In this document: positions 48,316 to 59,750 of the stretch, in pieces | How positions within the stretch are numbered: the stretch's first letter is position 1 | Layout of the letters: every line of letters starts with the position of its first letter | Assembly: GCA_012064415.1 (NCBI GenBank) | Contig: SSNU01000063.1 | Coordinates: 195,800 to 259,799 of the forward strand | From: Gyrodactylus bullatarudis | Taxonomy: Eukaryota > Platyhelminthes > Monogenea > Gyrodactylidea > Gyrodactylidae | Length of the DNA stretch: 64,000 bases | Direction: 5' to 3' | Program-made: the position numbers and the translations under genes | The notes under the pieces: generated by a model | Told to the model about the DNA's origin: nothing | Seen by the model: the letters and a program-made list of their open reading frames with translations, nothing else | The model's database searches: none

Positions 48316-48925
48316 CTTAAGAGTAGAAGGAAACTTTCCCTTGACTCTTCTAGTTTCTGAGCTATTTAAAGTTTAAATTTAAAATTTATCTACCTGTATT
48401 TATTTCGAAAATCCTCAACTTCAACTCAGTTTTATGTCTATTTAACCCTTTCGGTGTCGATGGAAATTTTCTAATTTTTTCGAACCTTCATAACTCTACC
48501 AGTTTGATAGGTTTCTGGATCAATTAAAGTTTAAATTGAAGCTCACAATGTGAACTTACATTTGTAATATTTTTGGCCGAATAATTTGATATTTTCATAG
48601 CTAAATTTTGGTTTTTATAAAAACTGTCAAACAACTTGTAGGAAAGAAATCTACCTCAATTAAGATAGATTAGTCCATGAAGTAACAAAAGTGAAAATAA
48701 AATTTCGAAAATTATGCTATTGTAAAAATTTTTCATTGACAAATCTCTATTTTTGAAAACTTAAAATTCAGGAAAATGATAACAATCGTAGTAATTTATC
48801 AATCAAATTAATTTACAACTCCATATTTATGCTGAATTTTAGGTGTTCAAAAATAAAGATTTTTCAATGAAAAATAAAGAAGAGTCAATGGGAAGTTTCC
48901 TTCTACTCATTTGTTGAGAATTATT
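48316..48925. mobile_element. inverted-repeat element, termini of about 30 bp
   Basis: GAGTAGAAGGAAACTTTCCC on the left and its near complement on the right bracket 610 bp without ORFs. No target duplication is resolved. Confidence 0.6.
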
Positions 48926-49619
48926 CCTGAACAAGATGATTTCATTTCTGTCTTTCTATTTCATTCCTATTTTTCTTAATCGAAAGGCAAAGCAGATTTC
49001 ACCAAATAACTCGAAACTCTATTGTAAAATAATTTAAGAAGCACATGATTGAAATAACCGAAAAATTCTCTACAAAAGTGGAAGATATCATTGAGTCATG
49101 GCTGCTAATGGCTAATATCCTTTGATTTTGAGTAACTGAATATTTCGTATTTAACTTTCTTTGTCGAAATTTGCTCCTATTACTTGCGTTTTAACTTACT
49201 TTTACTTTGTACGAGATTTCAAGTAGATCCATCATCCGGTGGGTGAATTTCTTAACTTGAAAATTCGTAGAAATAAAGATTCCATTGTAAACTTTTCATT
49301 TTTAAATGAAACTTACAAAAAATCTGTCATTCAAGTTAAAAATTATCTTTTTTTTTGAACTTGTCATCTTAACTCGACAACAAAAGCTTATAACAGAAAT
49401 ATGGTCATTTTTCGAATAGTTTACCGTTTTATTAAGTTTTAAGAACTAATTACTAATTAGTAATTAGTCTAAAAATTTGAATATAAGCAATGGTTATTAA
49501 CCATCAAACGTTTGAGAAAACTCCCTTCATCTATTCACAATATTTTTGCCGAAAACCATTTTTCCCATCAATACAGTGTGCATTAGAATCTGGAAAACGA
49601 AAAATACCTTATCATTGTT
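48926..49619. other. non-coding sequence
   Basis: No feature recognised. Confidence 0.4.
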
Positions 49620-50090
49620 GATGTTAATAATAATAATAATTTATTAACAATACAAGTGTTAAGTTAAATTTTTTACAATATAATTCTTCATTATAATTCT
49701 ATTTTTTTAATTCATTTAATCTCATATTTTTAATTGTTCTGTTTAATTTTTTAAAAATATTTTTACATTTATTAAAAATGGCAAGTTTTTTTAGCCGTCC
49801 GAATTCAGGAGTATTTGATCTCAGTCCTGAGCGGTTTGTGTTATATAATATTGGCGATGATTTGATCAGACATATGCTTTTGAGTTCTCGTCTTAATCTT
49901 AAGTTATCTCTCGAAAAACCCAATTCGTCTTGGATAAAAGGAGAAAGCTTTCTCCTGAATCTCTTGAATGCTGTATTAATCTTTTTAGACCAATTTTCTC
50001 CTTCTGGATTCCATACGGCTGAGCAATATTCTATTGTCGGTCTAAATATGTATGTTGTCAAGTTCATAAATACACAATGCATTACATATC
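49620..50090 (-). pseudogene. LINE C-terminal fragment with 3' tail
   Basis: The minus-strand frame reads TTYIFRPTIEYCSAVWNPEG, the Y-x-RP-x-LEY-x-S-x-VWNP box that follows the reverse-transcriptase domain of non-LTR retrotransposons. After it come about 90 basic residues and a stop at 49699. The minus-strand 3' end runs into an (ATT)n microsatellite (49625-49645), typical of LINE tails. It is 5'-truncated. The 197-codon plus-strand frame over the same bases is its antisense shadow. Confidence 0.75.
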
Positions 50091-51351
50091 TTCACATTAA
50101 AAAAGAATCAAAGTTATATAATTTAAGTCATTCCAATTTTAAATTCTCTTTAAAATGTACCTTGCATCACAAAGTTTACTCCGTATTTTATTCTAGAAGG
50201 CACTACTTATGTTTATATCCATATTCAACAGGTGATGAATTCAAAAAAAATTACAATCTTTTTTTCAAACTCAGCTGGCTAGTTAACAGCTACAGAATAA
50301 AATTTCTGAGAAAATTATTCACAAGAAAATTAACCAACTTATGCCACTATACGTTAGTGGCCTCAGAATAAAACATAGGAAATTCTGCACCAAATTTCCG
50401 GAATTTTGTCTCCCCTCCCCCTATTTTTAACATTCAGATGAGAAATAGCTCTTTTATGACCAGCAAAGACCAAATCTGGTAGCAACCTTTTTCATGAGAA
50501 TGATTTAAAAAAATTACTCAAGAATCAGAGCATATCTCAGATTGACTCCCGAGTTATGCATACTTATTGTTTCCGACTAGACGCAAAGAAATTTTAAGTC
50601 TAAAAAACTATTTTCTTGAAAATTATGAAATTGATATTTCTCAGACCTAGTCACTTCTAGGCTGTTCATTCATTTGTATTTAGCAGACAGAAACATGTCA
50701 GACATAATTTATTCTGCTTAGAATATGTGATAACTCCATTGATTTCTCTTTTCAATTACGATGATTCCGATTCCTTTGATATATTATTGAACTTTATTTT
50801 GAAAAATCATTGCATATCTCTCTTATTTAACCTTGTCATATATTATATAATATACTATGCATAAACCTCTATCAGCACTATGCTAACTATTGAGTGCTTT
50901 AATAAGTGGAGGGATTGTCTAAAATGTCTAAAAATAAATTATGACACATTTTTACAAAACTATTTTTTTTATGAATAATTTTATATTCTAGTCTACTTTA
51001 GCACGTGGAAATAAAAGTCGATTTTTATATAAATATAGTGCATGCTCACAAAAAACAAACTAGACTACCATAGATTTCGTTATAGCCAATGGCTTTCAAG
51101 TTATATCCGAATCAGCCAATCAGAGATTATCGTGTAAAAATTTGAGCACATAACAAGTTTTTCTCTCTGCTATGTGTATGTTCTTAAAGAAATATTTCTC
51201 TTGTTGTTCACCAATATCTTTTCAATAAAACTCAAGGAGACTAATTATATTGAAAGGCAAAAAGACCGTTAAGAGAACCAATATTGGTTTGAACTGAAAC
51301 ACATTACCAAACGGATACTCAATAAAAAGGTCATACAAAACAAATGAGCTG
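50091..51351. other. non-coding, upstream of the coiled-coil gene
   Basis: Nothing recognised. The open frame to 50371 has no protein-like content beyond the LINE antisense. Confidence 0.4.
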
Positions 51352-54300
51352 ATGGTTACAGATTCACAGAAAAAGGACAAAATGAAAGCTTCTGAACTGA
51401 AATTTATATCGCCTACTTTGACGCATGGTGAACCGAAAAAGCATAATCAAATGTCAGATTTCGACACTGACGATTCTGACATTGAGGCTTTACCAGACCA
51501 ATATCGAAAGAGCAGTTTTGTGCGAGCTAAATCTCAAAAATACAAACAATACGATAATGATAAACTGCCTAATCGGCCACAGTCGAATTATATTCCCAGA
51601 AATAACCACAGAAATACTTTTACAGACTCCGATAATGACGAAAAGGTTCCAGTGTCCTTGAAACGAATGTCACATCACAATTATCTATCAAATGACACTT
51701 CATCGGCTTCGGTTAGCTCAAGGAATATTAATCTTCCCCCAAAAAATTTCTGTGAAGGTGAACCAGTTCGTAATGTGGATTTTACTCTAGATCAAGAATA
51801 TGAAGATTTACACATCTTTCACCCAACCCAATCCAAAAAGTTATACGTATGTCTTTTTTTGATGCATCGAATTTTTCTAGCAATTTGACAACTTGACAAG
51901 TGTTAATCTAAATGATGAGCTTAGAGATAAAGAAAGAAAAATCCTTGCTCTCGAAAAGTCCCTCAGACAAGCGCAAGGTTTAATCACGGAACTTTCAAAT
52001 CAACCAATTCAAACTGCCGTTGTAAGCAACTGCTTCCTTTTTGATAAAAAAAATTATTTTCTCATCATCATTTTATAAAAAGAGTCCAACACAACAGTTT
52101 GATAAAATTCGCAAGAGAGAGCCAAGCTATCATACGAGTAGTCGGCCAAACTCTCAGACTAATTCCACACGAACTGACAGTGGATTCTCAAATGATAACA
52201 ACAATCCCGCCAGTTATACGAATGTGAATCCTATTGAAGTAAGAAATGTTACTATACTCATAATAAATATAAATTCATCATTAGATTCTGTATTATTATA
52301 TTGAAAATGCATTCATTTTAGGAGCTACCATTCGATTTTGATAATGAGGTAATAAAATACTTGCAAGCGACTTGTTCATACATATTTATCTCACTCTTTG
52401 TATATATCAACGCTTGAATATGATTGTATATCTATGAATTGTATTTAAATTAAACCTTTTAATCACACTTTTTTGTCATTTATAATAATAATACGCCCAT
52501 GTCATAAAAATGATATTGTTACCAAGTCACTAAATTCTAGTTCAAGAGAAATAAAGTTTTCTTTTAATATTTGCCTATGATTTCTGAGAATATCTTCTGG
52601 ATCAATGTCTGCTTTTTTTCATTAGAATCAGAGAAAAAAATCAATTCTTTTCAGAATTACTTTTATTATTGTGAAAATATTTTTATTGTCTTACTGATAT
52701 AAATTCAATGATCATTAAACTATAAAAAATAGGGAGACCCTTTAACTCTTGGCTAATCAAGATATTTAAAATTGATCTAAGGAGAATAAAAGAGCTGAAA
52801 TTAAATTTCGTAAAACGACTGAAACAATGATTTTATATACGGGAAATTTACACTTGCAGGATCATTTTTTTCGTTTATTTCAGTTACAGTATAATAGACC
52901 GATGTTTTTTTACACTTATAGTATCATTATTTATTTTATTTTCTTCATCAGTATCAAAAGATGAAATAATTTCAGAAACAATATAATATAGACCAATGTA
53001 GACTAATATATCAATCATTATCAATCTATTATACTGTAAACTTCCCCTTTATATACTGAAGACTATTTAAAAACATCTTATTATGCTAATTTAATTCGTT
53101 CAAAATCAATTTTGGCCTGGGTTACAAGTGGTTTCAGTCGATTTTACAATATTTCATTTAGCTTTTATTTTTAGATTACTCACAAAACTCTATTAGAACT
53201 AATGTTTTCAGACTATTTATATAAGAACTCCATTGTTTTTGAAATTCAATTGATTCCGGACAGATGCCTGAAATAAATTTGAATTTTTTCATTTGTATCA
53301 AACTCAAATCATATATTTTGCTGAGCCGACTTGTGTGTTTTTATCTTCTTCTCACATTTAATATTTGTCTACCCTTAAAATTTCTACCCTTAAAACTTAT
53401 ACTGCACATTTTATATCAATAATTCATGTAATTCCTAACAAACTGATCATTGTATTAATGCAAAGTTTGCAGATACAAAGTTGGGAATCTAGAGAACTCA
53501 CAAAAATCTCAGTTTATTACATCAAGAATTGTAGTATGAAACTTTCCTGAAATCCAGATTATGAAGTCTTCACTTTTATCAAATTCTAACAAAATCATTG
53601 GAAAATATCGATCTCTAGTATCAACATTTTTGAACTTTTTGAGCAGGGAATTTTCATTGACTTTGAAGTAAGGAGTAGACCATTGAATTTTTGACAGACC
53701 AGTAATTTCTGATGAATTTTGGATCCTTGAAATTCCATCAATTGAAACGGCCAAGAAATTTAAATACTATTCTATTTATACTTAATGCAGTGAATTTTTT
53801 TATCTAACTAACAAATAAAGCTATTTGATTTTTACAAAAATATCGATTTTTTCATTAAAAATTCGAATATGTTAGAGATTTTTTGGAATCCTGATAACGA
53901 AGCCTACTTTTACTGTATGAAGAAACAAATCTGGAAAAAAGTTTAAGAAAAATGTGGTCATTTTTCAAATATCCTTACTTTGGGCTGAAATTTTTTGTTC
54001 ATAAAAAATTTGACAGAATGGTCAAAAGAAGTTCTTCAGGATCAAGATTAGATGAGAAAATCGATTATGCAAAATCTGTTCTAATGCATAACTTCATTAT
54101 CGTATGGGAGTTGAATTTCGGTTTCTTGATCATTTTCACTACTTGAAAATCAATGAAATTTCGAAAAGCCAAAATTCGGCTTTCTTGTCTAATCTAAAGC
54201 TTCTTTTGACCATTCTGCCACCTTTTAATCAAAAAAAATTCAGCTTTCAAAATTTCCTTATTTTCCGGATAATTTTTTTCTTCAGACGGTTAAAGTTATT

Positions 54301-54882
54301 ATCTGTTATTAAAATCTTTAACATATTCGAATTCTTGATGAAAAAATTGAGATTTCTGTAAAAAACTTTCACCGCCTCTGAAAAATTTCTCTAATTTTCT
54401 TCAATTGGTAAAAGAGAGACTCATATTCTTCATTTCAGAAAATCTCAATCCTATTTGAATTGTTGATGAAATAATTAACGATCTCCCATCTTCATATCAA
54501 TCAGCCTAATATAATCCATTCCTAATTATTTTTCTAGGTACAAAATTCTAAGCTTCTCTCTTCCTCTCCGCAGATTCTGAATGAATTAAAAAACGAAAAA
54601 AGAGAATGGGAAAATTACGCCTGCCGTTTGACGAGGGTCATGGTTGAAAAGGAGCGATTCTTTCTAACACATGAAAGTCAAGGCTGTTCCCCTCAGTGTA
54701 AATTTGAGACTGAAAATGAACGAAGATGGGCCGTCTTTTCAATGGAAGTACTCCGACGTCTCTTGAAACATTCCCCAAGAGAAGTTGATAATCTCATCAA
54801 AACTGGTTACTCGGATTTCTTCGATGTTATGAAATTCGACACTTCGTTGGATTCCCCGCGACCACTTGAAAGAAAATTATGA
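51352..54882 (+). CDS. five-exon coiled-coil protein, about 387 aa
   Basis: Exons: 51352-51846, 51881-52021, 52083-52238, 52322-52348 and 54538-54882 (or from 54574, after a strong pyrimidine tract and CAG). All junctions are GT-AG and phase 0. Introns are 34, 61, 83 and about 2,190 nt. Exon 1 is a disordered Asp/Ser/Asn/Arg-rich region with FDTDDSDIEALPD. Exon 2 holds a short coiled coil (LNDELRDKERKILALEKSLR). Exon 3 is Ser/Thr/Asn-rich. Exon 5 opens with another helix (LNELKNEKREWENYACRLTR) and a compact tail (RRWAVFSMEVLRRLLKHSPR), ending at TGA. I do not recognise the family; a cytoskeletal or centrosomal adaptor is possible from the layout but unproven. The 2.2-kb intron is filled with repeat elements. 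Part of exon 1 is duplicated at 47302-47436. Confidence 0.7.
52795..53165. mobile_element. TAGACTTGG-related MITE with captured repeat, intronic
   Basis: The ends AGCTGAAATTAAATTTCGTA and complement resemble the inner terminal sequence of 41061-41428 (GAAATTTCGTAAAACTGATG). It encloses the dispersed repeat 52845-52980, which also occurs at 39091-39215. Confidence 0.6.
53827..54512. repeat. foldback family copy in the last intron, decayed
   Basis: The arms near 53845-53895 (ATTCGAATATGTTAGAGATT) and 54310-54362 are inverse. A separate right-terminal motif (complement of GGCTGATTGATATGAAGATG) sits at 54487-54506, just before the splice acceptor of exon 5. Confidence 0.6.
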
Positions 54883-54921
54883 AAATATAGATACCTTTTT
54901 ATGGATATAAATATTTGGCCT

Positions 54922-55919
54922 TTTAACAAATTCATACACATCCAACGCCCCTCCCCTCCAGTGCTTCAGCCAATCAGAAGCCAAAAAATTTCTCATACAA
55001 CTTGGGATCTCGAATTAAATCACAATAAATCATGAAATTAATATTAATAATACGACCAAAAAGCGAATAAAAACCTGGACCAAAATATACATATCTATTT
55101 TGAAAGAAAATTTATACACAAAAAATATATTTTTATTTGGAAAGTTCAGCTACATCAGAGAAAAATTGGATTCGTGGATATTGGCTACAACGAATTTATT
55201 TATAACATGGAAATTTATTATGAAGGAGATATCTTAAAACATTTTTTCAGGATTATTATCAAAATATTTTCGTAACACAGATATATATGAATTATTTATA
55301 ATTTTCAATTTTAACAAATTCTATTTTCTTCATTGATATTTCTGAAATGAGTCTTGAAACTCACAGACCAAGTGACTGTCTACACAAGTGATCAGTCTCT
55401 TCAAGTCTCTTAAATTAGTAGTAAGAAATTTGAGTCCCCCCTTTTAAGCAAAATTAACTAGGCAGTCTCAGGTCGAGTATGAAAAATAAAATTTAATTAT
55501 AATTATTTCATTATATATCTACTTTAAAGTATATTCAGAATTTTTATTTTTAAAAACAAACAAGTTAATTTCAAACAAAGTTCAGTACTTAGTTTATACT
55601 GAGGAGAAATTTGTTTAATCTAAATGCAAATCATGTAATTTCAATATAAAAATCTTCATAAGTATGATCCCTCTGAGTGAAATATCAATAATTAACATTG
55701 ATAAATTGAACAACTTTATTATCGGCAAGAGTATGACGAACAATAAAGGGATTATTGAGTTATGTCAACGTCTCAAGCTTATCCCAACTAAGATACACCA
55801 TGAATGCAGTGGACGATATGAACTTGAAGAATTCAAATCAACTAATGACGGCTATGTCTTCAGGTGTTCCAGTTGTAAAAAAATTAGATCCATTCGAGAT
55901 GGTAATTTTAAAATTTGTA
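54922..55919 (+). repeat. 998-bp tandem duplication, unit A
   Basis: Every stretch compared is identical to 55920-56917. The junctions share TTTAA (54922, 55920, 56918), a 5-bp microhomology. It contains a copy of transposase exon 1 (55664-55901) that is cut off at the junction: its frame ends at TAA within the duplicated boundary and cannot splice to exon 2 as unit B does, except by skipping unit B. Confidence 0.85.
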
Positions 55920-55924
55920 TTTAA
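55664..55924 (+). pseudogene. duplicate first exon of the Merlin transposase
   Basis: Identical 79-codon exon with donor GATG|GTAATT, as in the intact gene. Its natural acceptor now lies 1 kb further on, behind unit B. It encodes only the zinc-ribbon-like N-terminus, and read through it ends after 86 residues. Confidence 0.75.
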
Positions 55925-56917
55925 CAAATTCATACACATCCAACGCCCCTCCCCTCCAGTGCTTCAGCCAATCAGAAGCCAAAAAATTTCTCATACAACT
56001 TGGGATCTCGAATTAAATCACAATAAATCATGAAATTAATATTAATAATACGACCAAAAAGCGAATAAAAACCTGGACCAAAATATACATATCTATTTTG
56101 AAAGAAAATTTATACACAAAAAATATATTTTTATTTGGAAAGTTCAGCTACATCAGAGAAAAATTGGATTCGTGGATATTGGCTACAACGAATTTATTTA
56201 TAACATGGAAATTTATTATGAAGGAGATATCTTAAAACATTTTTTCAGGATTATTATCAAAATATTTTCGTAACACAGATATATATGAATTATTTATAAT
56301 TTTCAATTTTAACAAATTCTATTTTCTTCATTGATATTTCTGAAATGAGTCTTGAAACTCACAGACCAAGTGACTGTCTACACAAGTGATCAGTCTCTTC
56401 AAGTCTCTTAAATTAGTAGTAAGAAATTTGAGTCCCCCCTTTTAAGCAAAATTAACTAGGCAGTCTCAGGTCGAGTATGAAAAATAAAATTTAATTATAA
56501 TTATTTCATTATATATCTACTTTAAAGTATATTCAGAATTTTTATTTTTAAAAACAAACAAGTTAATTTCAAACAAAGTTCAGTACTTAGTTTATACTGA
56601 GGAGAAATTTGTTTAATCTAAATGCAAATCATGTAATTTCAATATAAAAATCTTCATAAGTATGATCCCTCTGAGTGAAATATCAATAATTAACATTGAT
56701 AAATTGAACAACTTTATTATCGGCAAGAGTATGACGAACAATAAAGGGATTATTGAGTTATGTCAACGTCTCAAGCTTATCCCAACTAAGATACACCATG
56801 AATGCAGTGGACGATATGAACTTGAAGAATTCAAATCAACTAATGACGGCTATGTCTTCAGGTGTTCCAGTTGTAAAAAAATTAGATCCATTCGAGATGG
56901 TAATTTTAAAATTTGTA
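55920..56917 (+). repeat. 998-bp tandem duplication, unit B
   Basis: Second unit, continuous with the intact transposase exon 1, intron and exon 2. Confidence 0.85.
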
Positions 56918-57606
56918 TTTAAAAATTTCTAGGTACATTTTTTTCTGGCTCTAAACTACCCCTTTGGAAGATCCTAGCAATTGTTCGTATGATCTGTTAC
57001 CGAGTTAACTGTATTGAGTACATGATGGCTGAGCTGGAAATTGGCGAAAACACTGCCGTTTACTGGCACAACTTTGTAAGATATATTTTCTTCGGATATA
57101 CTGAACGGAAGAATAACATTATTGGCGGACCCGGCATCGCTGTTCAAGTTGATGAATCAAGTTTTGTACGAAAAAACTTTCATAAAGATCATGGACGTCA
57201 AAGTTCAAATGTCTGGATCTTTGGAGGCGTTGATTCTCTCGGAAAATGTTTCATTCAGACAATAACTGACAAGTCAAAGACCGCCCTATTGGCCATAATT
57301 AGGCAGAGAATACATCCTGGGTCAATTATCATAACTGATGAATACAAAACTTTCCATTTTCTTGAAGAAAAAGCACTAGACTCGGATACTTCGATTGGTA
57401 GCAAGTATGAATTTGTCAGTCCAAAGAGTCAGCATACCCAACGTATCGAAGTTGTTTGGTCGGACAAAACATGGAAAGATACTGGAGGAAATAGGAAGAT
57501 TAATCTTATCGATTCCTACCTGGATCAGTACTTGTTTGGAAATGAGAAAAAGGACAATGTGTTTAGAGCTATTAAGGCTATAACTGAGACATATCCCCTG
57601 GATTAA
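56662..57606 (+). CDS. Merlin-type (IS1595/ISXO2-like) DDE transposase, 303 aa
   Basis: Exon 1 (56662-56899) and exon 2 (56933-57606) join across a 33-nt GTAATT...TTTCTAG intron, splitting a Gly codon. The N-terminus has a zinc-ribbon-like C48...C68-x2-C71. The DDE domain contains QVDESSFVRKNFHKDHGRQ (D153), VWIFGGVD, IITDEYKTF (D215) and HTQRIEVVW (E252), the catalytic triad and the typical HTQ..E..W ending of the Merlin/IS1595 group. Length is normal for the family and there is no stop or frameshift. The enzyme would cut and paste its own element, and family members make 8-9 bp target duplications. AATAAA lies at 57628-57633. Terminal inverted repeats of the element were not found, so mobility is unproven. 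Confidence 0.85.
56900..56932 (+). other. 33-nt spliceosomal intron of the Merlin transposase
   Basis: GTAATT donor and TTTCTAG acceptor. Removal restores the conserved zinc-ribbon-to-DDE linker (RDGTFFSGSKLPLW), which matches Merlin proteins. Without removal the frame stops at once. Confidence 0.8.
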
Positions 57607-58097
57607 TTCTTTCTTGTATTATTTGAAAATAAATTTATATTGACATTTTAATATACTTTCCAAAATTACACTCGAAAAATTCTTTTTTGTGATAATATTT
57701 GAGCTTTATAAGTACAGCTTTCGACAGTAGGTTTTGTTGATAATAAATTTTGTTCTATCTAAGAAAATGAAATCCCTCTAAGTATACTTTTTTTCTTTAT
57801 AATCAAACATCTACTTGAAAGTAACCATATAAAATTATTATTATTATTTTTAGTAACACTTGGTTAGATTTGACAAAATCAAAAAAATTAATCTTCTCTT
57901 GAAAATCATTGGAAATTTGAATTCTCCAAGAATCCTGATTGGTTAATAAGTGATAACTTTAAACTAATTATGAGTTTTTATAGGCAATCTCCGTAATGTG
58001 TTTTATAGTTTGCTTGATTAAATGAGTCGCAAATATTACCTGATTCTTTCTTTAGTCTCTTGACAGTTATTTGATAGATCAGTGGGAACGAATAAAT
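57607..58097. other. non-coding, 3' of the transposase
   Basis: No element end that matches sequence upstream of 54922 is visible. Confidence 0.4.
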
Positions 58098-58845
58098 TTA
58101 TGTATATGTTACAGTGAGAGTGGGAAACCAGTGAAAACTTGGTGAAAATGGGAAATGAATTTAATTTTTCCCATTTTCACTGGTTTTTCCCTGAAATCAT
58201 ATATCAAGTGTATTATCTATTCCAGATATATGCGTGAATGGTCTATTCATGTGATACACTGTGTGTTACACGTACAAGGGGGGATTTTATTTTATTTATC
58301 TCTTCTGTTAGTCCAAGGACTCTTAGGTATTCTTATCTACATGTTTAAGCATTTTGTCAATGTTATTTTAAAATTTGATATTCATTGTTTGCTAGTTTTG
58401 GCTATTGAAAATAACCCTAACAAGGTTTGATAGTTTTTTAAAATACAATTTTTGGCTTGTAAACAAGTTATTACCTTACCATTCATGTAAATTTATTCTT
58501 ATTGGTCTATCATTGGGGCTAAAGAGAGAGTAGTTTTAAATATACAATAGGACTTCTTAAAACTAGAAATTACCTGAAACTAAATTTTAACTAAATTACT
58601 CAGAAGAGTTGAATAAAATCCCCCCTTGTACGTGTAATACACAGTGTATCACATGAATAGACCATTCACGCATATATCTGGAATAGATAATATGCTTGAT
58701 ATATTATTTCAGGGAAAAAACAGTGAAAATGGGAAAAATATAATTCATTTCCCATTTTCACCAAGTTTTCACTGGTTTCCCACTTTCACTAGTGATTTCT
58801 GTCCACTAACTGATTTCCCATTTTCACTGTAACATATACATTAGT
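58098..58845. mobile_element. foldback element with arms of about 190-220 bp
   Basis: The outer ends are TGTATATGTTACAGTGARAR and complement; the inner arms contain ATATGCGTGAATGGTCTATT and TACACGTACAAGGGGG. Motifs CCCATTTTCACTGG and GGGAAACCAGTGAAAAC repeat several times within the arms. The two overlapping frames here (58155-58430, 58644-58832) are arm sequence. Confidence 0.8.
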
Positions 58846-59627
58846 TAGCTTAAAATAAAAATTCTTTTATATTTGATGAGGAAACATTTTTTGAGATTAA
58901 AATTATAAGTCTGTACTTTGAATAATTCTATATTTGAGAAACATTCAAGGCTAGACTTAGATTAAATAATTCAATATACCATTTTGGCTAATTCTTTATT
59001 GTGACGGCATATCATTTCTTCCCCAAAAATTTTTTAAATACTATTTCTGACTTTATCGGATTAAAATCTAGAGAATTTTTTTTATTTTTTGATTTTGGGC
59101 TCTTGCCAATCAAATAGTTTGTAGTATAATTTAAACTTAATTTTTACCTGACTACCTTCACCTTTTTAAAATGGATCTCAAATTTTATTTACGTTCACGG
59201 ACTAAGCTGGTGGAATGAATCTTTGCGATAAATTGCGTGAATATTTTCAGTATATTCCTGATGTTTTATTGGCATATTGGCAAGAGAAAACATATGGAAC
59301 CGTTAAATTTCGGATATATTCACAATTTTTATATTACAGTATTCTAAGATTGCAAAAATAAATTATAAAGAATTAATAGTTTCCTTATTTCTGCATAAGC
59401 AAAGACTATTTCCAGAACTACTTCATAATACATCATCATCATTATAAAAAAGAATTTTTATTCAGAGAATTATTTAATGCCAACAGCACCGAGTATTACC
59501 AATTAAGATAAGTATAAAAAATTTAGATAACTCTGATAAAATTAATTTGGACTCAAAAAATATACAAATCGTAGCAAGATGCAAACAGCGATAAGTGGAT
59601 CCATGCTGAACAGCTCCCTGAAAACCT
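58846..59627. other. non-coding sequence
   Basis: A 20-bp match to the possible exon at 47931-48061 lies at 59607-59626, directly before a foldback terminus. Nothing else. Confidence 0.4.
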
Positions 59628-59750
59628 AATTGACATGAAGATGAGAATTTACTTTTTTAACAAAAAACTCAATATTTTTCTCAGGAAAGTCAGGAAAATA
59701 TTTATTTTTCGAATTCCATGATAAATCTATTAACTTTTGATTTCTTTGGA
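59628..59750. repeat. foldback family, left end only
   Basis: CCTAATTGACATGAAGATGA and the following 80 bp match 44829-45553 and 25072-25645. Confidence 0.65.

Noticed and set aside
49778..50371. 197-codon plus-strand frame as a gene
   Set aside because: It lies opposite the LINE C-terminal frame, which has recognisable motifs; the plus-strand reading has none.
53509..53754. 81-codon minus-strand frame in the last intron of the coiled-coil gene
   Set aside because: No motif, and it lies in repeat-rich intron sequence close to a foldback copy.
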